Shown here piece after piece: positions 44,920 to 55,396 of a stretch of DNA of 64,000 nt. The notes beneath the pieces are model-generated. The model saw nothing but the letters and a program-made list of their open reading frames with translations. It did no database searches and was not told the DNA's origin. Origin of the DNA: Candidatus Vallotia laricis (GTDB taxonomy: Bacteria > Pseudomonadota > Gammaproteobacteria > Burkholderiales > Burkholderiaceae). The position numbers and the translations under genes were made by a program. The first letter of the stretch is position 1, and every line of letters starts with the position of its first letter. The stretch covers positions 62,001 to 126,000 of the forward strand of contig NZ_CP047399.1 in assembly GCF_020541325.1 (NCBI RefSeq), in the 5' to 3' direction.

Positions 44920-46638
44920 TCAATCGTCGCCAATCACCTCGATTCTATCGTCGTGCATCGCCTGCACTGACTCTCGGTGTGCAACGCTGACGATAGCTGC
45001 GTGCGCTAAATATTGCCTTAACACCTGGTATAGCGCCGCCTCAGTGTCGAGATCGAGCGCACTAGTAGATTCGTCAAGGAATAAGAAATCAGGCTTTTGC
45101 AGCAGTACGCGAGCAATAGCTAGTCGTTGTTGTTCGCCTGGAGAAAGAATTTGCTCCCAATGAGCGCTCACCTCAAGCTTATCGATTAATTTTTCAAGTC
45201 GACAGTCCCGTAGAACATTAATACAGTCTATATTAGTAAAGGTGTTAGAGTTAGTTGAGTAAGATAGAACGCTCTTAAGCGTGCAAATTGGCACATAACT
45301 TTTCTGCGGCACAAACATAAGCCTCGCGTTAGCTGGAATCTCGATAGTACCGCTACCAAATGGCCATAATCCAGCCATAGAGCGGAGTAGTATGCTCTTG
45401 CCGGAGCCCGATACGCCTCGTACTAACACCCGAGAGCCAGGTGAGATATCAATCGCACCGATTGTCGATAGTGGTGTTCCATCCGGACGCAACAGTCGGA
45501 GAGCCCGTACTCGAAGCGAAGTTGTGTTGGTTATTCGCGTGTAAATACCGTCGTGTTCTTTAGCTCTAGAGACAGACTCGAGTAATTGTGGCCGGATAAT
45601 GCGCTGGAACTCCTTTAGCCGGTTAGTCACTGCGCGCCATGCGGCTAAAGTCGGATAGCTGCTAATAAACCATGAAAACGAACTACTGACTGTACCGAAC
45701 GCGCTGATTGTTTGCTGATAACCGCCGTAGCTAACCACTTGAGCAAAGTATTTCGGTGCGGCAGCGATAAATGGGAATACAATAGCTAGTTGTGAATAGC
45801 TAACCATGACAAGGTTTAAGCGCCGTGTATAGCGCATAATCATCCGCCAATTGTTGCGGATATGCTCGAAGCTGCCCTGCAGTGCCTTCTCCTCAGATTG
45901 CTCACCCTCGTATAGGGCAATCTGGTCTGCGTTTTCTCGTAATCGGATCAATGAAAAACGAAAGTCTGCCTCAACACGTTGTTGTTGATAGTTAATCGAC
46001 GCGAGCGGATTATTGACTCGATGCGTAATGTATGAACCAACTACCGCGTAAAGTAAGCCAGTCCAAACCATGTATCCAGGTACCGTTATATTAATGCCAC
46101 ATACGGTAAGGTTGAGTGAGCCAGCTAAGTGCCATAGGACATTACTAAACCAAAGCAATGTAACAGATGTAGATAAAAAATCGAGTGAAAGAGTTAGCGT
46201 CGTACTTGCCATTTCCTGGAGGTCTATTGAAACCCTCTGGTCAGGATTATCGACGAGCTTATCGCGCTCGATGTGATAGTAAGCGCGGCCTAGTAGCCAC
46301 TCACGCATATATTGCGTGGTAAGCCACTGACGCCAGCGGAACTCAATCATTTGCCGGAAATACATGCGGTATGAACCAAGAAGAATCAGGGCTATTGCAA
46401 TCGCAGTAAATTGCAACAGGGAGTGCTTGAACACTGGATAGTTATACTGCTGGATTGCATCAAAGAATACGCGCTGCCATGTGTTAAACCACGCATTGAC
46501 AGCTATCATGATCATGTTTATTGCAACTACAAGTGAGAGTAGTCCCCGAGCGATCCACTTCTCGCTTGATACCCAATACGGTTTAATTAGGCTCCATGTC
46601 GTAATTCTTTTATTAGCGACTGATGCTGGTTGACTCAT
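44920..46638 (-). CDS. ABC transporter, fused permease and ATPase (YddA/SbmA-like family)
   Basis: The 572-residue product has an N-terminal membrane domain with about six helices (first near 32-52, others to about residue 330) of the SbmA/BacA-like type, and a C-terminal ATPase. Walker A GVSGSGKS is at 408-415, the signature LSPGEQQR at about 499-506, Walker B FLFLDE at 518-523. The frame is intact although flanked by empty DNA and a decayed thiamine locus. Relatives are described as vitamin B12-type or peptide transporters; the substrate cannot be told from sequence. Confidence 0.85.
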   Translation of the reverse strand: MSQPASVANKRITTWSLIKPYWVSSEKWIARGLLSLVVAINMIMIAVNAWFNTWQRVFFDAIQQYNYPVFKHSLLQFTAIAIALILLGSYRMYFRQMIEFRWRQWLTTQYMREWLLGRAYYHIERDKLVDNPDQRVSIDLQEMASTTLTLSLDFLSTSVTLLWFSNVLWHLAGSLNLTVCGINITVPGYMVWTGLLYAVVGSYITHRVNNPLASINYQQQRVEADFRFSLIRLRENADQIALYEGEQSEEKALQGSFEHIRNNWRMIMRYTRRLNLVMVSYSQLAIVFPFIAAAPKYFAQVVSYGGYQQTISAFGTVSSSFSWFISSYPTLAAWRAVTNRLKEFQRIIRPQLLESVSRAKEHDGIYTRITNTTSLRVRALRLLRPDGTPLSTIGAIDISPGSRVLVRGVSGSGKSILLRSMAGLWPFGSGTIEIPANARLMFVPQKSYVPICTLKSVLSYSTNSNTFTNIDCINVLRDCRLEKLIDKLEVSAHWEQILSPGEQQRLAIARVLLQKPDFLFLDESTSALDLDTEAALYQVLRQYLAHAAIVSVAHRESVQAMHDDRIEVIGDD

Positions 46639-46977
46639 GGGGTAGTGGGTCCTTAATCGATCTATTCACTGATATGTCTAATTGTGTCGTGATCATCGCG
46701 ACGGCAGCCACTTTGTTCTAGTAAATACCCGGACTACTTCTGCTTCTTCCGGATTAAGGCCTGAGATGGGCCGCTCCAGCAGCCGTCATTGTGCCAGAGC
46801 AACGCATTGCAGCTAAAAGCAGTTTTGTGATCTAATAGGGATAGTTAAAAAAGTGCTTTTCTCGGCGGTGATATATGTTTATAAGTTGATGTATAGAAAC
46901 CGTGTATTGCCAATCTAGGAAAGTCTATAATTTCCGTGCACCAATCTAACCCTCATTTAGAAACAGCATGTCATGCT
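46639..46977. other. spacer with possible minus-strand coding remnant
   Basis: About 340 bases without a gene. On the minus strand between about 46785 and 46693 an open stretch reads ERPISGLNPEEAEVVRVF and ends in a stop, resembling the last part of a helical protein; it is too short to name. No TPP riboswitch was recognised before the thiO remnant. Confidence 0.35.
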
Positions 46978-48061
46978 GTGCTAACGCCCGATGTTGCGGT
47001 GTTGGGCGGCGGCCTGTCAGACCCGCCTTATTGCTTGGCGCCTCGCCTGCACCGGCTATCGTGTTGCGCGCTATATGAGCAGGGCGATCTTGAGTGGCCA
47101 TAGCGGTACAGCGTGGGTCGCTGCGGCCATGCTAGCGCCACTAGCTGAGGCGGCTAGTTCTGATCAACTTCTAGTGGAAGTTAGTTTTGTCTCTCTCGAT
47201 CGATTGGCCGAATGGTTGCCGCAGCTTCCACAACCGGTATTCTTTCATCGCAACGGCACTTTGGTTGCCTGGCATGCAGCTGATCGTGCAGAATGGTTAT
47301 TTGTTTGAGCGACGCGTGCGCGTGAATGCGCCTATTACGCTACTGCGCGATGGTATCGTTGTACTTCATGGTTCCGAGGTTACCGATTCTGAGCCGGCGC
47401 TTGGTACTCGTTTTCACGATTCGCGTCTCCTGGTTGGAGGGGGGGGCAATTAGATAATCGGCAGTTGCTATGAGCGTTGGCTAATGCGCTTGATGAAATG
47501 CATGTCGATACATATTGGCATGCTTTCGTGTCTGAGGATGCTATGCCCATTGCCGGTTTACTAATAGACTGCCGGGGGGGCTCGGAGCGAAGTGTGTGTG
47601 GTCCCGGTCTTCGCGGCTTGCGGGGTGAAGTTGCTCGTGTTTATGCGCCCGGCATTGGTTTAAGCCGTCCAGCACGCCTCTTACATCCGCGTTATCCATT
47701 GTATATCGCGCCTAAGCAGGATGATCACTATGTAATTGGAGCTACTGAGATCGAGGGCGAAGATATGTCGCCGGTAAGTATACGATCGGCGCTCGAGTTA
47801 TTATCGGCAGCATATTCCTTACATCCCGCTTTTGGCGAAGGCCGAATCCTTGAGTTGAGTACGCATTGTCGACCTACGCTACCGGATCATCGCCCCGCGC
47901 TGTTGTGGGATGGCGTGTCTATTCTGCGCGTTAATGACTTGTACCGCCATGGTTATATGATAGCACCTGAGGTAGCGCGTGAAACTGTCAAGCTAGTTAA
48001 TGCATTGCTCGATACGCGGGTGAGAGATATAGATGGTTTTAACACATGGCGTGCCAGCTAA
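46978..48061 (+). pseudogene. thiO: thiO pseudogene (glycine oxidase, thiazole synthesis)
   Basis: ThiO is an FAD enzyme that oxidises glycine to supply the thiazole of thiamine. The dinucleotide-binding start DVAVLGGGLS is followed by a frameshift at about 47020, then LIAWRLACTGYRVA and AWVAAAMLAPLAEA, a second frameshift near 47300 before LFERRVRVNAP, a third at the G8 run 47439-47446 and a TGA just after LDNRQLL. The C-terminal half (GLRGEVARVYAPGIGLSR, YVIGATEIEGEDMSPVS, CRPTLPDHRPAL) is well preserved, so loss is recent. Confidence 0.9.
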
Positions 48062-48107
48062 CGCTGGCCAACGCTTTATCATCTAGCCAGGCCAGAAAAA
48101 CGCATAA

Positions 48108-48311
48108 ATGAATATTCAAATCAATAACCAGCCGCTCTCCTTGCCAGACGATGCCTTCCTTACTGACTCGTTAGTTTCGTATGGTGCAGCTCTATCCCTC
48201 TACGCAATTGCGATCAATAGTGAATTTGTGCCGCGCGCACAACAGTATTCTGTGCGCGCCCTGAAGCAGGGTGACTGTATTGACGTCATAAAACCAGTAG
48301 CAGGTGGATGA
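48108..48311 (+). CDS. thiS: ThiS sulfur carrier, apparently intact
   Basis: ThiS is a ubiquitin-fold protein whose C-terminal glycine carries sulfur as a thiocarboxylate to ThiG. The 67-residue frame begins MNIQINNQPLSLPDDAF and ends IDVIKPVAGG, with the required terminal Gly-Gly. It has no stop or frameshift, in contrast to thiO before it and thiG and thiE after it. It may be functional, or simply too small to have been hit yet. Confidence 0.8.
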   Translation: MNIQINNQPLSLPDDAFLTDSLVSYGAALSLYAIAINSEFVPRAQQYSVRALKQGDCIDVIKPVAGG

Positions 48312-48379
48312 GAAATTATTAATATTCCTTGGGTGGCGATAATCTAATTTATCAGTCACCGAAATTAACGGAGACAAGG

Positions 48380-49227
48380 ATGAATTCGCACGCCACTGCT
48401 GACGTTCTATTCCTGTATGGACAACTTTTTACAAGTCGACTGTTGCTCGGCACCGCTCGTTACCCCTCACTATATGCACTTGAAGCCTCAATTAAGGCCG
48501 CATGTCCAGCAATGGTAACTGTCGCGCCACGGACGCTAGTTTGCTATGAAAGGCGACGCCCGCCGATATTGGTTTTTTGGGTGCTCTGAGGCGCCAGGGT
48601 ATTGCATTGTTACCCAATACCGCCGGTTATCATGCTGTAAATGAGTCAGTAACGACCGCGAAGATGGTTCGTGAAATGTTCGAAACTGACTAGATTAAGC
48701 TTGAACTTATAGGAGATGATTATACCTTGCAGCCTAATCCAGTCGGTTTGATTAAAGCCGCAAAAATCCTTATACAGGATGGCTTCAAGGTACTGTACGT
48801 ATTGTACGGAAGATCTTGTCGTTGCCGAGCGACTAATCAATATCGGTTGCGAGATATTAATGCCGTGGGGTGCTCCGATTGGAGCTGGAAGAGGGGGGTA
48901 TGATAAACCCGTATGGACTTAAGCTGCTACGAGAGCGCTTGAAAGGCGCCCCTCTGATTGTCGATTCGGGCCTTGGGTCCCATCACATGCTTGTAAAGTG
49001 ATAGAGTGGGGATTTGAAGCCGTACTTCTTAACACGGCAATATCGCAAGCGGGCCAAGCTCGAGGTAATGGCTCGGGCGTTCGCAGATGCTGTTAATGCG
49101 GGCCCGTGAAGCATATTTATCCGGGCCAATGCCGAAGCGCGATAGAGCTTATCCAAGTACACCGGTAGTCAGAATGCCATTCTGGCATCATAAGGATGAT
49201 CATCCCTCACCAGTAATAGCAGCACTC
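48380..49227 (+). pseudogene. thiG: thiG pseudogene (thiazole synthase)
   Basis: Begins well (GGAGACAAGG then ATG; LYGQLFTSRLLLGTARYPSL) but breaks after about 60 codons. Recognisable ThiG segments continue in changing frames: [16 protein letters not shown], an in-frame TAG before [30 protein letters not shown] ending at a G6 run, [37 protein letters not shown] and VVRMPFWH. At least four frameshifts and two stops make it non-functional. Confidence 0.92.
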
Positions 49228-49240
49228 TCTAGTGGGGAGT

Positions 49241-50040
49241 ATGAGCAATTTTCTCCTGGAAGGGCGAGAGGTTTTTTATCCGACTTCAGATAAACTACTG
49301 CAGACAGCAGATCAAATCCGATCAAGCTTGGGTGATTGGCCTCGAGTACGTCATCCTATGCGTATTTGTTTTATTCCACCGCTGTTTTCAATCAGAAATC
49401 ACGATGTAATCGTAATGACTGATACGCGGCCGAGTTCGGCCGATACAGCGTGCTGGGTAGCTTCTGGGGCTACAGGTGCTAGATGCGTCGGCGCGTACTA
49501 TTGTACGATTATATCAAGGCGATACGATTTGTATATTGGAAGCGTCGCGATGCGACGACTGGATTTCGGCATTCGCCTCATTTATCGATTGTGGCTACGA
49601 GCCACATGATGCCCGTGTCTTGCTCTAGCTTGAAGGTCGGGCGATGAGCATGCTCTAGATCCGTGGCTAACTGACCTGTCTCGTTTTCCGCGCGTTTTAG
49701 AGTTGCCAAATGCTCCGAACAGGCCATTCGCTGAGTGCCCGATGGCACTTGGTTTATATCCTGTGGTACCTACGGCAGACTGGATCAAGCGACTTTTATC
49801 ACTAGGAGTATGTATAGTGCAACTACGTCGCAAGGTTGATATAGAGGATGCAAGGTTGATATAGAGGATCCGCGTAATTTAGCTGGCCTGCAGGTCGATG
49901 TGCGCCGGGCTGTTACAGTCGGTCGGAGCTATAAAAATGCGTGCGTGTTTATTAATGATTACTGGAAACTAGCCTAAAAAGAATACGCATATGGCGTACA
50001 TCTAGGCCAGGAAGATTTATGTGGCTTAGACATTATACCG
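49241..50040 (+). pseudogene. thiE: thiE pseudogene (thiamine phosphate synthase)
   Basis: The N-terminal region of the long Burkholderia-type ThiE is readable (FYPTSDKLLQTADQIRSSLGDWP, HPMRICFIPP), then a frameshift near 49560 leads to WISAFASFIDCGYEPHDARVLL and a stop. Later pieces include MALGLYPVVPTADWIKRLL and VHLGQEDLCGLD near the end. A 20-base tandem duplication at 49830-49869 causes one further frameshift. The gene ends without a recognisable C-terminus. Confidence 0.88.
49830..49869 (+). repeat. 20-bp tandem duplication inside the thiE remnant
   Basis: GCAAGGTTGATATAGAGGAT occurs twice without a spacer (49830-49849, 49850-49869). Its length is not a multiple of three, so the duplication shifts the frame. 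Confidence 0.95.
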
Positions 50041-50737
50041 GTGTGCGCGCAGTGCTGCGATCGTTCGAACAATAACACAAGCACATAATATCGAAAAAAC
50101 ATTTTTTTCGATACAAACAAAATTTGATGATAATGTTAAGGTAACTTGTCGTTTCACTATGCCGTGAAGGCGATATGTATCCGCCTTTCTTCGTACCTAA
50201 TATTGCGGTTTCAATCAGCTGCTGTTTTAGCTCTATATTCTATTCTAGTGCTTTTGATAAGAGCTTATGCTGCGCGTTACTACTTTCTACTCCATATTAA
50301 TTCTTATAATTCACGCCATGCGCTAGAGTCTTTGTCAATTGCCGATTGAGTATGTAGCAATTTATCGCAAGCATAGCTGATAGTATCTTTGATGTGCGAT
50401 ATATGTAATCGAGATACTTAGAATTCAGTTTCCTCGCCCGCCTTGATATCGATCCAAGCCACGTCGTTTAGCAAATACCGGATTTTGATATGTCCAAAGC
50501 GCATGAGCTAGTGAAATTAGTGATCCCTAACTTTCTAAGCATTATTTGCCACAAACCGTTGATCAAGAGTGCGCAATATTCACTTATTGAGATAAACCTC
50601 TCATACTAAGAGCTAAGCCTACGCAGTGGGGTTTAATCGCGATAAATAAGATTACCTAGATATGATAACGATATCCTGGCAGCCTAGGAAATTCATACAG
50701 CGGGTCTGCCAGCAGTACAACTCGGAAGTAAACCATA
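50041..50737. other. gene-free region between thiE remnant and murA
   Basis: About 700 bases with no supportable gene. In Burkholderia this interval holds the mla phospholipid-transport genes, an ABC-2 transporter and bolA. The 67-codon frame at 50146-50349 has no family signature. Confidence 0.6.
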
Positions 50738-52123
50738 ATGGATAAATTATTGATCGACGGCGGAATTCGCCTTAATGGAGAGATTTCGGTATCGGGTTCC
50801 AAGAATGCAACGTTACCAATCTTGTGTGCAAGCCTGTTAAGTTCAGAGCCAGTGCGACTCAAAAATGTACCAAACCTGCGAGATGTGCATACTACGTTAA
50901 AGTTGCTCGGTCAGATGGGAATGCACTTAGAGATGAACGGCGACACCGTAACTCTAGATGCATCGCAAGTCGATAACCTAGTAGCTCCATATGAGTTGGT
51001 CAAAAGGATGCGCGCATCGATTCTTGTGCTTGGACCACTAGTGGCGCGATTCGGTTATGCGCAAGTATCGCTGCCCGGCGGTTGTGCGATCGGCGCTCGT
51101 CCGGTCGATCAGCATATTAAAGGCTTAACTGCGATGGGCGCAGAGATCTCGATTAGGCACGGTTTTATTCATGCTCGGGCTCGACGCTTGAAGGGTGCGC
51201 GAGTAATGACTGATATGATTACCGTAACAGGTACAGAGAACCTATTGATGGCAGCGGTGCTTGCAGAGGGGGAAACGATGCTAGAAAACGCGGCGCGCGA
51301 ACCGGAAGTTTCCGATCTAGCGAATTTTCTTATTGCCATGGGTGCTCATATTGACGGGGTTGGTACAAACCGGCTTGTAGTACATGGTGTGTCGCGTCTG
51401 CACGGCGCATGTCATGTAATAATATCGGATCGTATTGAAGCTGGCACATTCCTGTGTGCAGCTGCTGCAACAGGTGGTGACATAACGCTGCACGGTGTCA
51501 ACCCGCTGATCTTGAAAACCGTTATTGATAAGTTGCTCGAGGCGGGGGCTCAAGTTTCGGCTAGAGATAATTGGATCCGCCTTCGGATGGAGAATCATGT
51601 GCATGGGGTATCATTTCGTACTTCCGAGTATCCAGCGTTCCCGACTGATATGCAGGCGCAATTTATGGCGCTAAATGCCATTGCAAGAGGCACATCACAC
51701 GTAGTAGAGACGATCTTTGAGAATCGATTCATGCACGTGCAGGAACTAAACCGACTTGGCGCGAATATCACGATCGACGGTAATACCGCTCTAGTAATCG
51801 GAGTAAATAAGCTATCCGGTGCGAAAGTAATGGCTACAGATCTACGTGCATCAGCCAGCCTCGTAATCGCGGCACTAGTAGCTAACGGGCAAACGTTAAT
51901 CGACCGGATTTACCATCTTGATCGTGGCTATGAACACATGGAGATTAAGCTGAGTGCACTGGGAGCAAGTGTCAGCCGTATCAAAGAAAATAAATCGTTT
52001 GTCGATACCGCGAAGAATGCTGCAGAAACAGTCTTTCAAGACACCTCTATAGCTTGGCAAGATACCGTCGGACCAACGATGGCTGCAGCTGAGGATGGGG
52101 TTGTCTATGGGGCGACGACATGA
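50738..52123 (+). CDS. murA: UDP-N-acetylglucosamine 1-carboxyvinyltransferase
   Basis: First committed step of peptidoglycan synthesis: transfers enolpyruvate from PEP to UDP-GlcNAc in the cytosol. Lys22 (VSGSKNA) and the catalytic Cys116 ([13 protein letters not shown]) are present, as are [11 protein letters not shown] and [11 protein letters not shown]. The conserved core ends near residue 418, close to the 419 of E. coli, but the frame runs on for about 43 residues ([16 protein letters not shown] to VVYGATT) and overlaps the hisG start by four bases. The tail looks unconserved. Confidence 0.95.
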   Translation: MDKLLIDGGIRLNGEISVSGSKNATLPILCASLLSSEPVRLKNVPNLRDVHTTLKLLGQMGMHLEMNGDTVTLDASQVDNLVAPYELVKRMRASILVLGPLVARFGYAQVSLPGGCAIGARPVDQHIKGLTAMGAEISIRHGFIHARARRLKGARVMTDMITVTGTENLLMAAVLAEGETMLENAAREPEVSDLANFLIAMGAHIDGVGTNRLVVHGVSRLHGACHVIISDRIEAGTFLCAAAATGGDITLHGVNPLILKTVIDKLLEAGAQVSARDNWIRLRMENHVHGVSFRTSEYPAFPTDMQAQFMALNAIARGTSHVVETIFENRFMHVQELNRLGANITIDGNTALVIGVNKLSGAKVMATDLRASASLVIAALVANGQTLIDRIYHLDRGYEHMEIKLSALGASVSRIKENKSFVDTAKNAAETVFQDTSIAWQDTVGPTMAAAEDGVVYGATT

Positions 52124-52827
52124 GTGTGTCGGTTACGGATAACATCCTAAGAGTTTTGACTCCAGAAGTTCGCTCAGATGTGCCGTTAACATTAGCATTA
52201 TCTAAAGGCCGAATCTTTGAGGAGACATTACCGCTGCTAGCGGCGGCTGGGATCACAGTAACAGAGGATCCGGAGTCATCGCGAAAGTTAATTTTGCTTA
52301 CGACAGATCCAGGCCTGCGCGTAATTATTGTTCGGGCGAGCGATGTGCCAATCTACGTCGAGTACGGTGCCGCCGATTTTGGTGTAGCAGGCAAAGACGT
52401 GTTACTTGAGCATGGTGGCGATGGCCTATACCAGCCGATCGATCTAAATATTGCTCATTGCAGATTGTCGGTTGCGGTACCGCGAGGCTTGGATTATGCG
52501 AATGCAGTACGACAAGGTGCACGACTTCAGGTAGCTACAAAGTACGTAAATAGCGCACGAGAACATTTTGCGGCTAAGGGCGTGCACGTAGACTTGATCA
52601 AGTTATATGGATCGATGGAGCTCGCACCTCTGGTTGGATTGTCAGATGCTATCGTTGATCTGGTGAGCTCTGGTGGCACGCTACGCGCGAACAACTTAGT
52701 TGAAGTCGAGCAAATTATGGAGATCTCATCCCGACTAGTAGTCAACCAAGCGGCACTTAAGCTCAAGAGAGCAAAACTCAGACCTATTCTTGAGGCGTTT
52801 GAGCTTGCTAGCAAGGCCGAGGTGTAA
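52120..52827 (+). CDS. hisG: ATP phosphoribosyltransferase, short form
   Basis: First step of histidine synthesis: ATP plus PRPP to phosphoribosyl-ATP. The 235-residue product is the short HisG type, which lacks the regulatory domain and needs HisZ in the organisms studied; hisZ is not in this window. [31 protein letters not shown] and [18 protein letters not shown] are conserved. About 18 N-terminal residues precede the usual start; the ATG overlaps the murA stop (ATGA). Confidence 0.95.
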   Translation: MSVSVTDNILRVLTPEVRSDVPLTLALSKGRIFEETLPLLAAAGITVTEDPESSRKLILLTTDPGLRVIIVRASDVPIYVEYGAADFGVAGKDVLLEHGGDGLYQPIDLNIAHCRLSVAVPRGLDYANAVRQGARLQVATKYVNSAREHFAAKGVHVDLIKLYGSMELAPLVGLSDAIVDLVSSGGTLRANNLVEVEQIMEISSRLVVNQAALKLKRAKLRPILEAFELASKAEV

Positions 52828-52907
52828 TCTTCTGTAGCATAGGCGCACTATAAGGATACTTGTACGCCATGCAAATGATATCTCACAATAAGATATAAGG
52901 GATTTTT

Positions 52908-54230
52908 ATGGCGATCAAGATCCGAAAACTCAATTCCTCCGATACTGGTTTCAAAACAGCTTTAGCGAATGTGCTCGAATTTGAGGCAGGTGAGGATGAA
53001 TCAATTGAGCGTTTGGTCGTACAGATTTTGGCTGACGTAAAATTACGTGGCGATGCCGCTGTACTAGAATATACGAGGCGTTTTGACCGGCTAGATGTTG
53101 CTAGTGTTGCATCCTTAGAATTACCAGCTACCCGGCTTCGAGCAGCACTAGATGAGCTAGAGCCCAAGCGCCGAACAGCGTTAGAGGCGGCAGCAGGACG
53201 CGTTCGTATGTATCACAACAAACAAAAAATAGAATGTGGAAGCCATAGCTGGCAATACACCGAGATGGATGGAACAGTGCTCGGCCAAAAGGTGATACCA
53301 CTAGATCGCGTTGGGATATATGTTCCTGGCGGCAAAGCCGCCTATCCATCGTCTGTATTAATGAACTCGATTCCGGCGCGCGTGGCTGGAGTACGCGAAA
53401 TCGTAATGGTAGTACCGACCCCGGATGGCGTAGTCAATAACCTTGTATTGGCCGCCGCACTACTTGGTGGTGTAGATCGGGTATTCAGTATCGGGGGTGC
53501 TCAGGCCATTGGTGCACTCGCATACGGCACGAATAGCATCCCAGCTGTAGATAAAATTGCGGGTCCGGGAAATGCCTATGTCTCCGCTGCCAAAAAACGG
53601 GTATTTGGTACAGTTGGTGTTGATATGATCGCAGGTCCATCGGAGATCTTAGTATTATGCGATGGCACTACGAATCCGCATTGGATCGCAATGGATTTAT
53701 TTTCGCAGGCAGAGCACGATGAACTCGCGCAGTCTATTCTATTGTGTCCAAACGCCGTGTTTATCAGTCGTGTCGAGGCAGCAATGAATCAGTTAATTCT
53801 AACAATGCCGCGGCGGGATGTAATTGTTCATTCGCTGCAAAATCGTGGTGCATTGATTAAGGTTCGGGATATGGATGAAGCGTGCGAGATTGCTAACGAT
53901 ATCGCGCCAGAGCATCTAGAGGTATCAGCGAGAGAGCCCCATAAATGGGCGCAGCATATTCGACATGCTGGCGCAATTTTCCTGGGCCGCTACACAAGCG
54001 AGAGCCTCGGTGATTATTCTGCAGGCCCGAACCATGTGCTGCCAACTTCCCGTACTGCTCGTTTTTCGTCTTCATTAGGCGTATATGACTTTCTTAAGCG
54101 CTCCAGCATAATTGAGGTAAGCCACACAGGAGCACAAACTCTGGGTAAAATTGCCGCAGAACTCGCGTATGGCGAGGGACTTCATGCCCATGCACTTAGC
54201 GCCGAGTATCGGATGAAGACCCGAAACTAA
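52908..54230 (+). CDS. hisD: histidinol dehydrogenase
   Basis: Zinc enzyme catalysing the last two oxidations from histidinol to histidine with NAD. The 440-residue product keeps [27 protein letters not shown], the zinc ligands Gln267 and His270 (SQAEHDE) and the catalytic Glu335-His336 (APEHLE). It follows hisG by 80 bases. Confidence 0.97.
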   Translation: MAIKIRKLNSSDTGFKTALANVLEFEAGEDESIERLVVQILADVKLRGDAAVLEYTRRFDRLDVASVASLELPATRLRAALDELEPKRRTALEAAAGRVRMYHNKQKIECGSHSWQYTEMDGTVLGQKVIPLDRVGIYVPGGKAAYPSSVLMNSIPARVAGVREIVMVVPTPDGVVNNLVLAAALLGGVDRVFSIGGAQAIGALAYGTNSIPAVDKIAGPGNAYVSAAKKRVFGTVGVDMIAGPSEILVLCDGTTNPHWIAMDLFSQAEHDELAQSILLCPNAVFISRVEAAMNQLILTMPRRDVIVHSLQNRGALIKVRDMDEACEIANDIAPEHLEVSAREPHKWAQHIRHAGAIFLGRYTSESLGDYSAGPNHVLPTSRTARFSSSLGVYDFLKRSSIIEVSHTGAQTLGKIAAELAYGEGLHAHALSAEYRMKTRN

Positions 54231-54267
54231 TTTCGCCAACGGAGCAGGAAATTTTCAATACTAGACT

Positions 54268-55338
54268 ATGACAATACTCCGAGACGTTATTCGTGCAGAT
54301 ATATTAGAAATAACAAGCTATCCGATACCGGATGCTACTGGATTTATTAAACTGGATGCGATGGAAAACCCCTACGCTCTACCCTGGCCACTTCCGGATC
54401 AACTTAGCAAGCGCCTTGCACAGGTTGCACTAAACCGCTATCCTATTCCGCATCCACGCTCGTTGTTAGATAAGCTAAAATTCTCTCTGCAGATACCAGC
54501 TGATTGCGACGTGCTGCTAGGCAACGGCTCGGATGAATTAATTAATATGATTGCAACCGCGTGCTCGAAATCAGGTGCTAAAATCTTAGCGCCAGCGCCT
54601 GGATTTGTAATGTATTCTATGTCAGCTAAACTTGCCCATGTAGAATTCGTTGGTGTGCCTTTAAACGTTGATTTGACACTAAACATGGTAGCAATGTTGA
54701 AAGCTATTACTGCGTATCAGCCTGCGGTAGTTTATCTGGCTTACCCAAATAATCCAACTGGAACGCTGTTTAATAATGCGGATATCGAACGGATCATTCG
54801 TGCGGCCAATCGTTCTCTAGTAGTTATCGATGAGGCATATCAACTATTCGCGCAAAGCACCTGGATGTCTCGAATTAGTGAGTTCGATAATGTAGTGGTT
54901 ATGCGTACTGTCTCTAAATCGGGTTTGGCCGGTATCCGACTTGGCTATCTGGTTGGTTTGCCATCCTGGATTAACGAATTCGATAAGGTGCGTCCTCCAT
55001 ACAATATTAATGTGCTAACGCAAACGACGCTAGATTTTATGCTCGATCACCTGGATGTGCTCGAGGCGCAAGCTGCTAAGTCGCGAAAAGAGCGATCGCG
55101 ACTTGCAGAAGCGATCGGGGAGCTATCAGGCGCTCATGTGTTTCCAAGTGCGGCAAATTTCCTACTAGTGCGTGTTTTAGATGCTACAGCAGTATTTGAC
55201 GCACTGATCGGCGAACGGATTTTGATCAAAAACGTGAGTAAAATGCATCCATTACTAGCCGAATGCCTTCGGATTACAGTTGGCATGCCGGATGAAAATA
55301 CACAATTACTAGCCACACTGAGAAAGACTCTACACTAA
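54268..55338 (+). CDS. hisC: histidinol-phosphate aminotransferase
   Basis: PLP enzyme converting imidazole-acetol phosphate to histidinol phosphate. The 356-residue product has the class I/II aminotransferase motifs [17 protein letters not shown] (158-165), VVIDEAY, and the PLP lysine K217 in [12 protein letters not shown]. It is the third gene of the intact his operon. Confidence 0.96.
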   Translation: MTILRDVIRADILEITSYPIPDATGFIKLDAMENPYALPWPLPDQLSKRLAQVALNRYPIPHPRSLLDKLKFSLQIPADCDVLLGNGSDELINMIATACSKSGAKILAPAPGFVMYSMSAKLAHVEFVGVPLNVDLTLNMVAMLKAITAYQPAVVYLAYPNNPTGTLFNNADIERIIRAANRSLVVIDEAYQLFAQSTWMSRISEFDNVVVMRTVSKSGLAGIRLGYLVGLPSWINEFDKVRPPYNINVLTQTTLDFMLDHLDVLEAQAAKSRKERSRLAEAIGELSGAHVFPSAANFLLVRVLDATAVFDALIGERILIKNVSKMHPLLAECLRITVGMPDENTQLLATLRKTLH

Positions 55339-55396
55339 TAATACTCTAATCGATATACACTCCACCACCCCCATTTTTACATTTTTAGGAATATCT

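Noticed and set aside
44694-44933. 79-codon minus-strand frame overlapping the end of the ABC transporter gene
   Set aside because: It overlaps a real gene end and otherwise lies in gene-free DNA; no family signature.
46800-46977. Possible TPP riboswitch upstream of thiO
   Set aside because: The conserved CUGAGA and thi-box elements could not be placed in a consistent structure; a CTGAGA at about 46761 is isolated and far from a matching partner.
50146-50349. 67-codon frame in the spacer before murA
   Set aside because: No ribosome binding site, no conserved motif, and composition like the surrounding decayed DNA.
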